Shown here piece after piece: positions 1-7,724 of a stretch of 64,000 nucleotides of DNA. The stretch spans positions 744,001 to 808,000 of the forward strand of contig NZ_CP096120.1 of the NCBI RefSeq assembly GCF_023158935.1, given 5' to 3'. How positions within the stretch are numbered: position 1 is the stretch's first letter; the number at the start of each line of letters is the position of its first letter. Below the pieces are notes generated by a model, which was not told where the DNA came from, did no database searches, and saw only the letters and a program-made list of their open reading frames with translations. Origin of the DNA: Acinetobacter portensis. GTDB taxonomy: Bacteria; Pseudomonadota; Gammaproteobacteria; Pseudomonadales; Moraxellaceae. A program made the position numbers and the translations under genes.

Positions 1-497
1 TTAAAGCACTTAAAAAAGGTGATTTGGATATTGCCTTTACACGCTATGTTGATGAGTCTGATGATATTGAGTTTGTAGAAATATTTAGAGAGCCTTTGGC
101 TTTAATTGTTCCTAAAGACTCACCATTTGCAGCGCAAAAAAGTGTAAGTATTAAGAGTTTTAATCAGCAGAATTTTGTGATTAGTGATGAAGGGTCTTCG
201 CCTCAATTATATAAAATTATTCAGGACTTTTTTAAGAAGTCTAAATTGAATGTAAATGTGGTTCAGCATTCTACTAATATTTTATTGAACGTGAATTTAG
301 TTGGTATGGGCGTGGGTTGGAGTTTAGTTCCTGCTTATGTTATTCCGCTTTTGGGCGATAAAATTGTAGTTAAAAATACCATTGAACCTTTGCCAATGAT
401 TGAGCTTTATGCGAATTATCCCAAAGGGCAAAAAAATGCTGCAATTGATTTGATTTTAAAAGTGCTGAAAGATCAGTTTCATTTAGGGTTTAATTAA
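1..497 (+). CDS. LysR-family transcriptional regulator, C-terminal part (5' end outside window)
   Basis: The frame is open from base 3, so this is the tail of a longer gene. The first visible Met-like codon (TTG at 24) is not a real start. What remains resembles the effector-binding domain of LysR regulators: an early segment with EPLALIVPKDSPFA, a central GSSPQ segment, and the late GMGVGWSLVPAYVIP segment typical of the second Rossmann-like subdomain. The DNA-binding helix-turn-helix lies outside the window, so target genes cannot be judged. A terminator hairpin follows directly. Confidence 0.8.
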   Translation, partial: KALKKGDLDIAFTRYVDESDDIEFVEIFREPLALIVPKDSPFAAQKSVSIKSFNQQNFVISDEGSSPQLYKIIQDFFKKSKLNVNVVQHSTNILLNVNLVGMGVGWSLVPAYVIPLLGDKIVVKNTIEPLPMIELYANYPKGQKNAAIDLILKVLKDQFHLGFN

Positions 498-520
498 GAT
501 TTAGCAGTGTTTTAAAAAAG

Positions 521-546
521 CCCAATTGATTGTGATTGGGTTTTTG
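521..546 (+). terminator. Intrinsic terminator after the LysR gene
   Basis: A CCCAAT / ATTGGG stem with an 8-base loop (521-540) is followed by TTTTT, 24 bases after the stop codon. Confidence 0.65.
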
Positions 547-634
547 GGATTTTGTAAAATATTGATTTAAAGTAAGAAGATCGATTGTTATGTTGATTTT
601 AGGAACTCTTAATTTATAAGTGGACGTTATATTA

Positions 635-964
635 TCAAGAGTTCATTAATTCTGGATGAAATGTTAAAAAAACATAGCCTAATAACAAAGCAAACATTCC
701 AACTAAACCATAAAATCTTAAATATATATCTAAATTGCTTGAGTTTTCATCTACTGAAGGCATTCCAATGACAGGTGTATTATGAAGTGCTAACAAAAAT
801 GGTACTGGAGCTAATAGAAATAGTATTATTTCAGGGAAATATAATTGTGTATCGATAACATAGAAATATCGTATTGTGCTTAACGTACAGATAAGAATTG
901 AGAATATAAACAATTTTTTACGATATTTTCCCATTATATAATTTAAAAGTAAGTTTCTTAACAT
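635..964 (-). CDS. Small hypothetical membrane protein
   Basis: A 109-aa protein not recognised by family. Three hydrophobic stretches (about residues 16-35, 42-59 and 84-103) suggest a small inner-membrane protein, with a positively charged segment (MGKYRKK, residues 11-17) before the first. The ATG at 964 is preceded by GAAAG at suitable spacing; a second Met at residue 11 has a poorer ribosome site. It stands alone, with the LysR terminator on one side and a shared bidirectional terminator on the other. No function is proposed. Confidence 0.55.
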   Translation of the reverse strand: MLRNLLLNYIMGKYRKKLFIFSILICTLSTIRYFYVIDTQLYFPEIILFLLAPVPFLLALHNTPVIGMPSVDENSSNLDIYLRFYGLVGMFALLLGYVFLTFHPELMNS

Positions 965-1054
965 TTTGGTTCTTTCAGTAAATTAACATAATAGCAATTA
1001 TACAAATTAGAAAATACTTAAGCATTTTTATATAGTTCTCTAATTCCATTCAAT

Positions 1055-1083
1055 AAAAAACCACGCATTTGCGTGGTTTTTTG
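1055..1083. terminator. Bidirectional terminator
   Basis: CCACGC / GCGTGG arms are flanked by A-run and T-run (1055-1083). It lies just beyond the stop of the leftward hydroxylase gene at 1099 and works as a terminator in either direction. Confidence 0.8.
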
Positions 1084-1098
1084 ATGCTGAAGCCTAAC

Positions 1099-2706
1099 TT
1101 AGCTTACATGCATTTTAGAGAATAAAGCTTGGCTTGTACGTTCAAGCGTTTGTGGAATAGCAAGCGCAGCTACGAAACGGTCAGGACGTAAAATAGCTAC
1201 AGATTCTTCAGTTTTGCCAAACCAAGTACGAATATCTGTACCCATGTCACCAATTGTGATTACATTTTCAAACTGTTGACGCTTTTCATTGCCAAATTGA
1301 ACAGCAGGAATTACTTGAATAAATTTCACGCCAAGTTCTTGCCACTTTTTCATTGTCGCTTCAGAAAGACCCCATTTCGGATCTACACCCCAAGCCACAA
1401 TAGCAAAGTCATTACCAATCACTTCATCGAGTAATACTGTTTGACCAGACTCTAATTTAACTTCAGGCTGAATAAACATTTTACCTACAGGAGAGTTTTT
1501 CTTCGCTTGTGGGAGTAAAGCACCATCGTTGTATTGAGGCATTGGTTTAAAGCGCATTTCCAATAAGTATTGCTTAATTGGTTTAATGTAGTTCAATGCG
1601 TAGGCAATACCATCACGTACAACACCATGCCATTTTTTAGGTGGCGCAAGTACATGACCTGCCATTACAGAAAGGTCAATCATCGCCTTTGCATGATCTT
1701 TACGTTCAATTTGGTAGCTGTCCAATAATTCAGGCTTCGCTTTACCTTGAATAACAAGCGCAACTTTCCAAGCAAGGTTAAAGGCATCACGCATACCACT
1801 GTTGTAACCTTGACCTTGCCATACAGGCATAATGTGTGCAGCATCACCCGCAAGTAAAATACGATCTACACGGAATTTATCTGCAATACGTGCATTGTGT
1901 GTGTAAACACGTTGACGAATAACTTCAATATTTTCTGCATCAGGCAATACTTTAGAAAGTAATTTTGCGATGTTTTCAGGTTTGCTTAATTCTTCCTGAG
2001 TTTCACCTGGCATTACCATGAATTCGAAACGACGAATGCCGTGTGGTAAAGCTGCCGATACGTATGGACGAACAGGGTCGCAACATAAGTAAATGTGTGG
2101 TGTTGCAAGAGGATCGTTTTCGATGTCAATTACAATCCATTGGTTTGGTGCAGTCTTACCGTCAAAACCAATATCTAAAGTACGACGTACAATCGAGTTA
2201 CCGCCATCACATGCAATTAAGTATTTCGCACGGATTGTTTCAGTTTGCTGATCTTTAGTTTGGATGTTTAAAGTCACGCCTTCAGCATCTTGAGTAAACT
2301 CAGTTAAGTTGCGTGAAAATAAAACTTCAGTTTTTTCGTATTGTTTTAAGCCATTAAGTAATACGTTATCCACTTGAGGTTGAATAAATGCATTACGACG
2401 TGAGAAACCAAATTCACGTGTTAAAGGCTGAATATCTGCAAAGCAATGACCTTTAGGCGTGAGGAAACGCATGGCATGATTTGGTGTTGTATGAGGAAGT
2501 ACTTGGTCAACCAAACCTAAAGATTGAATGGTTCTTAAAGATTCATCATCAATACCAATTGCACGTGGGTAGTCAATGAGTTGGTCAAGTTGTTCAATAA
2601 CAGTAACTTGAACGCCTTGTTTACTCAAATAATTGGCAATAGTTAGACCAACAGGGCCTGCACCCAAAATAGCAACTTCTGTGCTGTAATTTGTTTTATG
2701 TGCCAT
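1099..2706 (-). CDS. mhpA: 3-(3-hydroxyphenyl)propionate / 3-hydroxycinnamate hydroxylase (MhpA type)
   Basis: Flavin monooxygenase that hydroxylates 3-(3-hydroxyphenyl)propionate to the 2,3-dihydroxy product using NADH and O2. Near the N-terminus is the dinucleotide motif GAGPVG, followed by RAIGIDDE and the long block [17 protein letters not shown]. The FAD-ribityl motif [14 protein letters not shown] lies near residue 285, and a thioredoxin-like C-terminal part follows. From memory, similarity to E. coli MhpA runs end to end at about the same length. I chose ATG 2706; in-frame GTG 2727 and ATG 2724 are alternatives, since GGAATG sits upstream of 2706. No ring-cleavage partners (mhpB/C/D) are visible next to it, which is unusual. 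A small inverted repeat lies immediately upstream. Confidence 0.88.
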   Translation of the reverse strand: MAHKTNYSTEVAILGAGPVGLTIANYLSKQGVQVTVIEQLDQLIDYPRAIGIDDESLRTIQSLGLVDQVLPHTTPNHAMRFLTPKGHCFADIQPLTREFGFSRRNAFIQPQVDNVLLNGLKQYEKTEVLFSRNLTEFTQDAEGVTLNIQTKDQQTETIRAKYLIACDGGNSIVRRTLDIGFDGKTAPNQWIVIDIENDPLATPHIYLCCDPVRPYVSAALPHGIRRFEFMVMPGETQEELSKPENIAKLLSKVLPDAENIEVIRQRVYTHNARIADKFRVDRILLAGDAAHIMPVWQGQGYNSGMRDAFNLAWKVALVIQGKAKPELLDSYQIERKDHAKAMIDLSVMAGHVLAPPKKWHGVVRDGIAYALNYIKPIKQYLLEMRFKPMPQYNDGALLPQAKKNSPVGKMFIQPEVKLESGQTVLLDEVIGNDFAIVAWGVDPKWGLSEATMKKWQELGVKFIQVIPAVQFGNEKRQQFENVITIGDMGTDIRTWFGKTEESVAILRPDRFVAALAIPQTLERTSQALFSKMHVS

Positions 2707-2730
2707 AGTGAATTTACATTCCATCACGAA

Positions 2731-2743
2731 TCCAATGATTGGA
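2731..2743. promoter_or_regulatory. Inverted repeat at the mhpA start region
   Basis: TCCAAT-G-ATTGGA is a 6-bp-arm palindrome just upstream of the possible GTG start of mhpA. It could be an operator for a local regulator; nothing else supports this. Confidence 0.3.
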
Positions 2744-2930
2744 TGCTATTAACAAGTATTTGTATGGAATGAACAAGCTAGTCGATAGTGTAAAACTTGG
2801 GTATGGTTTATGGGGCAAGAAATATTAATATTTATAAGTTATTGATAATTATATTAATACATTGAATTTTGGATTGGGTAATATAATCAAATGATCATTT
2901 TTTTCTATGATAAATATATATTGATATAAA

Positions 2931-2970
2931 AAATAGCTGAATAGTCAGGCTATTCAGCTATTTGAATACA
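2931..2970 (-). terminator. Strong terminator for the small secreted protein gene
   Basis: A perfect 14-bp stem (2931-2944 with 2950-2963) and a 5-base loop. On the minus strand it is followed by a T-rich tract. It lies 3' of the leftward gene ending at 3026. The rest of 2707-2930 is AT-rich upstream DNA of mhpA with no further feature seen. Confidence 0.8.
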
Positions 2971-3025
2971 TTTAAGTAACTTAAAAAATGGAAAATTACT
3001 TAACAATATTTAGAAACTCAAATAA

Positions 3026-3211
3026 TTATTGAGCAACTGTTTCAGAAGTTGCTACTTCAGAAGCCGCAACAGGTGCAGAAGCATCTGTACCTTGTTCTTG
3101 AGCAACTACAGCTTCAGCATTTTGAGTAGGAGTTTGTTCAGTTGAAGCAGCAAAAGAAGTCGCAGCGGCAGCAGCAATAGTTGTAGCAAGTAAAATTTGT
3201 GAAAGTTTCAT
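3026..3211 (-). CDS. Small secreted Ala/Thr/Glu-rich protein
   Basis: A 61-aa product. Start ATG 3211 is preferred over TTG 3220 because AAGG lies nine bases upstream of it. The N-terminus MKLSQILLATTIAAAAATSFAAS is a clear Sec signal peptide with a likely signal peptidase I site at SFA-A. The mature part (about 38 residues) is acidic and low-complexity, rich in Ala, Glu, Gln, Thr and Val, without cysteines, so a disordered periplasmic or secreted peptide is likely. It is a single-gene unit with its own strong terminator. Function unknown. Confidence 0.65.
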   Translation of the reverse strand: MKLSQILLATTIAAAAATSFAASTEQTPTQNAEAVVAQEQGTDASAPVAASEVATSETVAQ

Positions 3212-3620
3212 TTTTGGCAACCTTAATTAATATAAATATTTAAATCAACATCTACCATCACATAGATATTGAGTGCGTTTATGCTAATTGCTGATGTTAT
3301 TTTGAGCAATAAAAGTAACAAAGAGAAACAGCTCTATTAACTGAGCAAATACATAAGCCTTTAATTTGTTTTTCTTCTGTGAGAAATAGGCTAAAAATAA
3401 AGCAGAATTTGTATGTAAATATATTTTATCGATTAAATATTAATCTAAATTTTAAACTAAATAGTACAAATGGTTCATTATGAATAAAGAGTATAGAAAA
3501 TTTTGAAGATATTGATGTCTAAATGATGATTTGTATTGTTTGAGAAAATGGATTTGATGATTGAACTCTGACTTTTTCTTGGTAGCATGAGTAGATGTAT
3601 TATTTAACGGTAAGTTTCTT
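3212..3620. other. AT-rich divergent intergenic region
   Basis: About 400 bp between the leftward secreted-protein gene and the rightward CobW gene. It must hold both promoters, but I see no convincing operator; in particular, no clear Zur-like palindrome in front of the GTPase gene. Confidence 0.5.
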
Positions 3621-4625
3621 TTGAAATTGATTGCGCCAATAAAAGCTATTCCAATTCATATTATTTCGGGTTTCCTTGGGGCGGGGAAAACAACCGTATT
3701 ACAGCATCTTTTAAGCCAAAAACCTGAACATGAAATTTGGGCTGTATTAATGAATGAGTTTGGTCAAATTGGAATTGATCAACAGCTTATGCCACAGTCG
3801 AATGGTTTTGCAATTCAAGAATTATTAGGTGGATGTTTGTGTTGTAGTAGTCAATTGCCGATGCAAATTGCGTTATCTCGGTTAATTTCAGAAAATAAAA
3901 TTGATCGTCTTTTTATTGAGCCTACAGGCTTGGGGCATCCAGCACAATTGTTGGAACAGTTAACAGAACCGCATTGGTTACAACATTTAAGTATGCGTAG
4001 TTTGGTTACAGTTATTGATGGTTCACGTTTACATGATTCAGATTGGTCACAGCAAAATTTATATCAAGATCAATTAAAAGCAGCTCAAGTTGTGGTAATT
4101 TCACATCAAGATAAAATGACAGATGGTGATATTTTCGCTTTAGAAACATTGAAAAAAGAATATGAAGCTTATCAACAAAAATGGATTTTAACTTCTCAAG
4201 GCAAAATATCTATTCTTGATATAGATCAAATATATATAGGCACAAAACGTTTAATTCAGCCTTTATTAAAAATACAAAAAAACTTAACTGCAAATGAACA
4301 GCCTGTGATTAAACAATTGCCATATCACTATGTAGAAAGCGCACAAGGTTATAGCGTTGCAGGCTGGAAACTTCCTAAAAGTTGGACATTTAATTTTTAT
4401 GACGTGCTTGATTTACTATGTGAACAAAAAGATTGGTTGCGTATAAAAGCGGTGTTTAATACAAATGAAGGTTGGAAATCATTTAATTTCAATCCAAATC
4501 AATTTAATTATCAAACTGCGCAAGAAGGCATTGATAATCGGATAGAAATTATTTATCAAAATGAACGTGAATGGTTAAATTTTGAAGAACAGCTTTTTCA
4601 ATGTCGAATTGATTTAAGCGAATAA
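3621..4625 (+). CDS. CobW/COG0523-family GTP-binding metallochaperone
   Basis: G3E P-loop GTPase of the COG0523 family, members of which deliver zinc, cobalt or other metals to client proteins. Walker A GFLGAGKTT is at about residues 17-25. The metal-binding CxCC motif appears as GGCLCC (about 70-75), the IEPTGLGHP switch near 99, and VVVISHQDK in the G4 region, where NKxD is expected (here SHQDK, a deviation). The C-terminal CobW_C domain is seen around YSVAGWKLP and the WLRIKAVFNT segment. Start is TTG 3621 after CGGTAAG; no ATG exists before the Walker motif. YaeQ follows 60 bp downstream, so co-transcription is possible. The cognate metal is not evident: no His-rich stretch is present. 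Confidence 0.85.
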   Translation: MKLIAPIKAIPIHIISGFLGAGKTTVLQHLLSQKPEHEIWAVLMNEFGQIGIDQQLMPQSNGFAIQELLGGCLCCSSQLPMQIALSRLISENKIDRLFIEPTGLGHPAQLLEQLTEPHWLQHLSMRSLVTVIDGSRLHDSDWSQQNLYQDQLKAAQVVVISHQDKMTDGDIFALETLKKEYEAYQQKWILTSQGKISILDIDQIYIGTKRLIQPLLKIQKNLTANEQPVIKQLPYHYVESAQGYSVAGWKLPKSWTFNFYDVLDLLCEQKDWLRIKAVFNTNEGWKSFNFNPNQFNYQTAQEGIDNRIEIIYQNEREWLNFEEQLFQCRIDLSE

Positions 4626-4685
4626 ATCTTCTCTGCAAAAAAAGTTGAAATCTTATATGCTAGGCGCAAATTTGAGGAAAGTTTC

Positions 4686-5216
4686 ATGGCGCTGAAAGCA
4701 ACGATTTATAAAGCAGATTTGAATATTGCCAATATGGATGTTCATCAATATGGTGATTATCAATTGACAATGGCATTGCATCCATCTGAAACCATTGAGC
4801 GTTTAATGGTTCGTATTTTGGCGTATGCGCGCTATGCAGATGAAGCTTTAGAATTTACCAAAGATTTATTTGAAACAGATGAGCCTGCATTGTGGGAAAA
4901 AGACTTAACAGGTCAGCTTACAAAATGGATTGAAGTAGGCAGTCCAGATGAGGATAAAGTCAAAAAAGCCAGCGCACGTTGTAAGCAAGTTGCAGTGGTT
5001 ACATACGGTTCATCTGTAGATGAATGGTACAAACGTAATAGCAAATTGAAAACATTGAAAAATGTGGAAGTTTGGCAGCTTTCAACAGCGACAACAGAAG
5101 CTATTCAAGCATTATGTGCACGTACTATGCAGTTGCAATTAAACGTAATGGATGGTGAGTGGACGTTAATTGGTGACAATGCTCAAGCTGTTATTGAGTG
5201 GACTCAATTGCAATAA
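4686..5216 (+). CDS. yaeQ: YaeQ-family protein
   Basis: A 176-aa protein matching YaeQ across its length: the opening MALKATIYKADL, the DYQLTMALHPSET segment, the ARYADEALEFTKDLFETDEPALW block and the WIEVGSPDEDKVKKAS motif. YaeQ has a PD-(D/E)XK nuclease-like fold. The E. coli protein was linked to suppression of an rfaH haemolysin defect, but its biochemical role is not settled. GAGGAAAG precedes the ATG. A terminator follows. Confidence 0.9.
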   Translation: MALKATIYKADLNIANMDVHQYGDYQLTMALHPSETIERLMVRILAYARYADEALEFTKDLFETDEPALWEKDLTGQLTKWIEVGSPDEDKVKKASARCKQVAVVTYGSSVDEWYKRNSKLKTLKNVEVWQLSTATTEAIQALCARTMQLQLNVMDGEWTLIGDNAQAVIEWTQLQ

Positions 5217-5241
5217 ATTGCTTTATTTATAAAGAATTTCA

Positions 5242-5278
5242 AAGAAGATGTTAGCTTAAGTTAGCATCTTCTTTTTTA
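5242..5278 (+). terminator. Terminator after yaeQ
   Basis: AAGAAGATG / CATCTTCTT 9-bp stem with a partly palindromic loop, followed by TTTTTT. Confidence 0.75.
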
Positions 5279-5419
5279 TACAAAAAATAATCATAAAGAT
5301 GAAAAACTTACGAAAAAACTAAGCAAATATTGCAGCGTAGAGAAGATGTAAAACTTCATATTTTAGGTTCAATCCCGTTTATACTATAAGTTGAAATATT
5401 TGTTTTAAGGTGAATAACT

Positions 5420-5758
5420 GTGTCAGCAGAATTAGAAATCATTGATTTAAAAGTGGGTGAAGGCAAAGAAGCGGTTAAAGGCGCTTTAATTACAACGCAT
5501 TACACAGGTTGGTTGGAAGATGGTACAAAGTTCGATTCTTCAATTGACCGTGGTAACTACTTTGAAACTGTGATTGGCACAGGTCGTGTAATTAAAGGTT
5601 GGGATCAGGGCATTATGGGAATGAAAGTTGGCGGTAAACGTAAACTTATTGTTCCATCACATTTGGCTTATGGCGAACGTAAAATGGGTAAAGTAATTCC
5701 TGCAAACTCAAATTTAATTTTTGAAATTGAATTGTTCGATGTAAAAACTCGCGATTAA
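5420..5758 (+). CDS. FKBP-type peptidyl-prolyl cis-trans isomerase
   Basis: A single FKBP domain of 112 aa without signal peptide, so cytoplasmic. It catalyses cis-trans isomerisation of X-Pro bonds and may act as a folding helper. Recognisable FKBP elements: VTTHYTGW-like ITTHYTGWLEDGTKFDSS, VIKGWDQGIMGMKVGGKRKL, the LAYGER turn, and the terminal LIFEIELFDV strand. Start is GTG 5420, nine bases after AAGG. It is monocistronic with a terminator behind it. Confidence 0.92.
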   Translation: MSAELEIIDLKVGEGKEAVKGALITTHYTGWLEDGTKFDSSIDRGNYFETVIGTGRVIKGWDQGIMGMKVGGKRKLIVPSHLAYGERKMGKVIPANSNLIFEIELFDVKTRD

Positions 5759-5770
5759 TCTTTATTTGTT

Positions 5771-5801
5771 GAATAAGGCAATAAAAGTTGCCTTATTTAA
5801 T
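5771..5801 (+). terminator. Terminator after the FKBP gene
   Basis: AATAAGGCA / TGCCTTATT arms with an 8-base loop and a T/A-rich tail, 13 bases after the stop. Confidence 0.6.
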
Positions 5802-5952
5802 ATAAAGCTCGAACTCTCTTTTTCATTTATTCCTTCGTATTGTTAGAAGTATAAAAGGGGAATAAATAATGATGAAAATGACTGATTAAATAAAAATAAA
5901 TTGAATTGCGTCTAATTAATTAAGCATGTTTTTTTATTTTCTTTAATAAATC

Positions 5953-6468
5953 ATGTACATTAAAAAGGGTGTAAACCGTGAATTTATCGTGGGTGCGCTT
6001 ATGGTTAAGTTTTTAATATTTATTGTTTTTATTATTGCTATTTTTGCATTTTGCCAAGTTGTCCGTAAAATTAAAATCAATGACGCTTTTAAATCAAAGT
6101 ATTTTGCAAAATTAAATAGTGTCAAAGTGTCTATGACCAAAGCATCTACACATACATCTGAAGAAATTGTAGAAGTGGTAGACGAATATGAACAGCAACT
6201 TTTTGATGATGTTGCTGCAATTTTTTTAGCATCTGAAACGCATGAAATGAAAAAAGAACAAGCGGTAAATATACAAGAATATGTGCTAAATAAAATGCCC
6301 ATTCAAACGCAAACAAGTTTACGCAATTTAGATTTAGAAGAATGGTCAATTTATTGGGGATTTTATCATCAGTCCTTAGAATATTACGTGGGGCGTTATG
6401 GTGTTTTTATTACTCATGTAGATAGAGATGGTTTAGAGCATCAATATAGCTACCGTATTACTGAATAA
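5953..6468 (+). CDS. Hypothetical protein with one N-terminal membrane segment
   Basis: Not recognised. One hydrophobic helix (about residues 15-37, FLIFIVFIIAIFAFCQVV) is followed by a basic stretch and a soluble, acidic, mainly helical domain rich in Glu and Gln; the end is Tyr/Trp-rich (WSIYWGFYHQSLEYYVGRYGVF). This suggests a single-pass protein with a cytoplasmic domain. The start is uncertain: ATG 5953 has no clear Shine-Dalgarno sequence, and ATG 6001 (after GTGGGTG) would give 155 aa and place the membrane helix at the very N-terminus. Confidence 0.55.
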   Translation: MYIKKGVNREFIVGALMVKFLIFIVFIIAIFAFCQVVRKIKINDAFKSKYFAKLNSVKVSMTKASTHTSEEIVEVVDEYEQQLFDDVAAIFLASETHEMKKEQAVNIQEYVLNKMPIQTQTSLRNLDLEEWSIYWGFYHQSLEYYVGRYGVFITHVDRDGLEHQYSYRITE

Positions 6469-6609
6469 ATATTATGTGAATATGCTGTTTGTTCTTTGCT
6501 TTTATCACATCAAATTTAATTTCTGTTTTCTTTATAAAATTACATGAGAAGACTTGAGATTCGCATAAATGATTTCATAATGTGGCAACAGAATGGAATC
6601 GATTAATTT

Positions 6610-7188
6610 ATGTCTCCTTTAGAAATATTTGCTGTTATTGTGAGTGTGATAGGCGTAGTACTTACTATTCGCCGTAATATTTGGTGTTGGGGCGTGAACC
6701 TCATTGCTTATATTTTGTATGGTTATTTATTCTTTGAATATAAATTGTATGGCGAAACTATTTTACAAATTGTTTTCGTATTTTTAGGTGTATACGGTTT
6801 TTATAATTGGTCGAGAACAAAAAAGGAAGACCATGTTATTAAAATTGAACCAATTTCTAAGCAGAAAATAGTGTTTCATGTGTTTATTACCGTAATAGGT
6901 GGATTCATTTTTGGTTTAAGTTTGCATTATTTTACCGATGCAGCCTTACCTTTATTAGATTCTCAACTTGCGGCATTTAGTTTACTTGGAACCTATTGGA
7001 CAAGCCGAAAGCATATTGCAACTTGGGTGCTTTGGGTGTTTGTTGATATTGTTTATACAGGCATGTTTATTTATAAAGATTTGTATTTAACTGCGACTTT
7101 ATATGCATCTTTTGTAGGTTTAGCGGCTTGGGGATGGCACCAGTGGACTCAAGTGAAAAATAAGCAAGATCAATTGGTTACTAATTAA
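6610..7188 (+). CDS. pnuC: Nicotinamide riboside transporter PnuC
   Basis: Small multi-pass transporter (192 aa, about seven membrane helices) that facilitates nicotinamide riboside uptake for NAD salvage. Family signatures visible: IRRNIWCWGVNLIAYILYGYLFFEYKLYGE near residues 21-50, VFLGVYGFYNWSR, the ALLGTYWTSRK-type segment, and the C-terminal WGWHQW. No nicotinamide riboside kinase gene is adjacent. The ATG lacks a strong ribosome site. Confidence 0.9.
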   Translation: MSPLEIFAVIVSVIGVVLTIRRNIWCWGVNLIAYILYGYLFFEYKLYGETILQIVFVFLGVYGFYNWSRTKKEDHVIKIEPISKQKIVFHVFITVIGGFIFGLSLHYFTDAALPLLDSQLAAFSLLGTYWTSRKHIATWVLWVFVDIVYTGMFIYKDLYLTATLYASFVGLAAWGWHQWTQVKNKQDQLVTN

Positions 7189-7254
7189 TTTATTTTAATA
7201 TTTTGTTTAACTTAAGAGAGCTTAATTTCTGATTTTTAAAATTTGTGAATAATA

Positions 7255-7629
7255 ATGAAACCTTATAATAAAAATTTAAAACAAGCTTCGCGTGATTTAC
7301 GTAATAACATGACCGATGCTGAAAAGTTACTTTGGTCACGGCTTCGTAATAAGCAAATTTTAGGTTTGCAGTTTTATCGGCAAAAGCCGATTTTGAATTT
7401 CATAGTGGATTTTTACTGTCCTGCTGTTAATTTGGTGATTGAGTGCGATGGTAGTCAGCATTTTACGGAAGATGGTTTAGAGGCAGATCGAGTTCGAGAT
7501 GAAGCTTTGGCTCAACTCGGATTAAAGGTGTTGAGATTTGATAATGGGCAAGTGATGGGGCAGATTGATGATGTGGTGGAAGTGGTTTATAGGTATTGTT
7601 TGAAAGAGATTTTTAAAGAATCCCCCTAA
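7255..7629 (+). CDS. DUF559 endonuclease-like protein (Vsr-related fold)
   Basis: A 124-aa DUF559 protein, a family with a very-short-patch-repair/restriction-endonuclease-like fold. Diagnostic segments: ASRDLRNNMTDAEKLLWSRLRN at the N-terminus, then GLQFYRQKPILNFIVDFYCP (the catalytic Asp in VDFYC), LVIECDGSQH, RDEALAQLGLKVLRFDNGQV. The family is predicted to be nucleolytic, but its role is poorly defined. The stop codon falls inside repeat copy R1, so the last codons (ESP-stop) are repeat-derived. In many genomes, as I recall, DUF559 genes sit next to such G/C-rich palindromic repeats. PnuC ends 66 bp upstream. Confidence 0.85.
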   Translation: MKPYNKNLKQASRDLRNNMTDAEKLLWSRLRNKQILGLQFYRQKPILNFIVDFYCPAVNLVIECDGSQHFTEDGLEADRVRDEALAQLGLKVLRFDNGQVMGQIDDVVEVVYRYCLKEIFKESP

Positions 7630-7724
7630 ATACCCCTTTTGCAAAGGGGGACTTCACGCGAATTTTATAGCGGTTGTGGAGTCGGATAGCTCCTCCCTTT
7701 TTTAAAGGGAGGTTAGGAGGGATT
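7619..7724 (+). repeat. REP-like palindromic repeat, copy R1
   Basis: Two hairpins in tandem. The first is CCCCCTAAAT followed by CCCCTTTTGCAAAGGGG; the second is CCTCCC-T-run-AAAGGGAGG followed by TTAGGAGGGATTA. A ~35-bp variable spacer with CGCG separates them. R1 is the inverted counterpart of R2 (9623-9725). It abuts both neighbouring genes: the DUF559 stop lies at its left end and the OLD nuclease stop (minus strand) at its right end. Confidence 0.85.

Noticed and set aside
5975..6013. Short leader-peptide-like frame beginning GTGAATTTATCG after AAAGGG
   Set aside because: Only about 12 codons in a different frame from the real gene; no attenuator-type hairpin follows.
6146..6349. Leftward ORFs over the 5953-6468 gene
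   Set aside because: Antisense shadows; the rightward frame has a coherent membrane anchor plus soluble domain.
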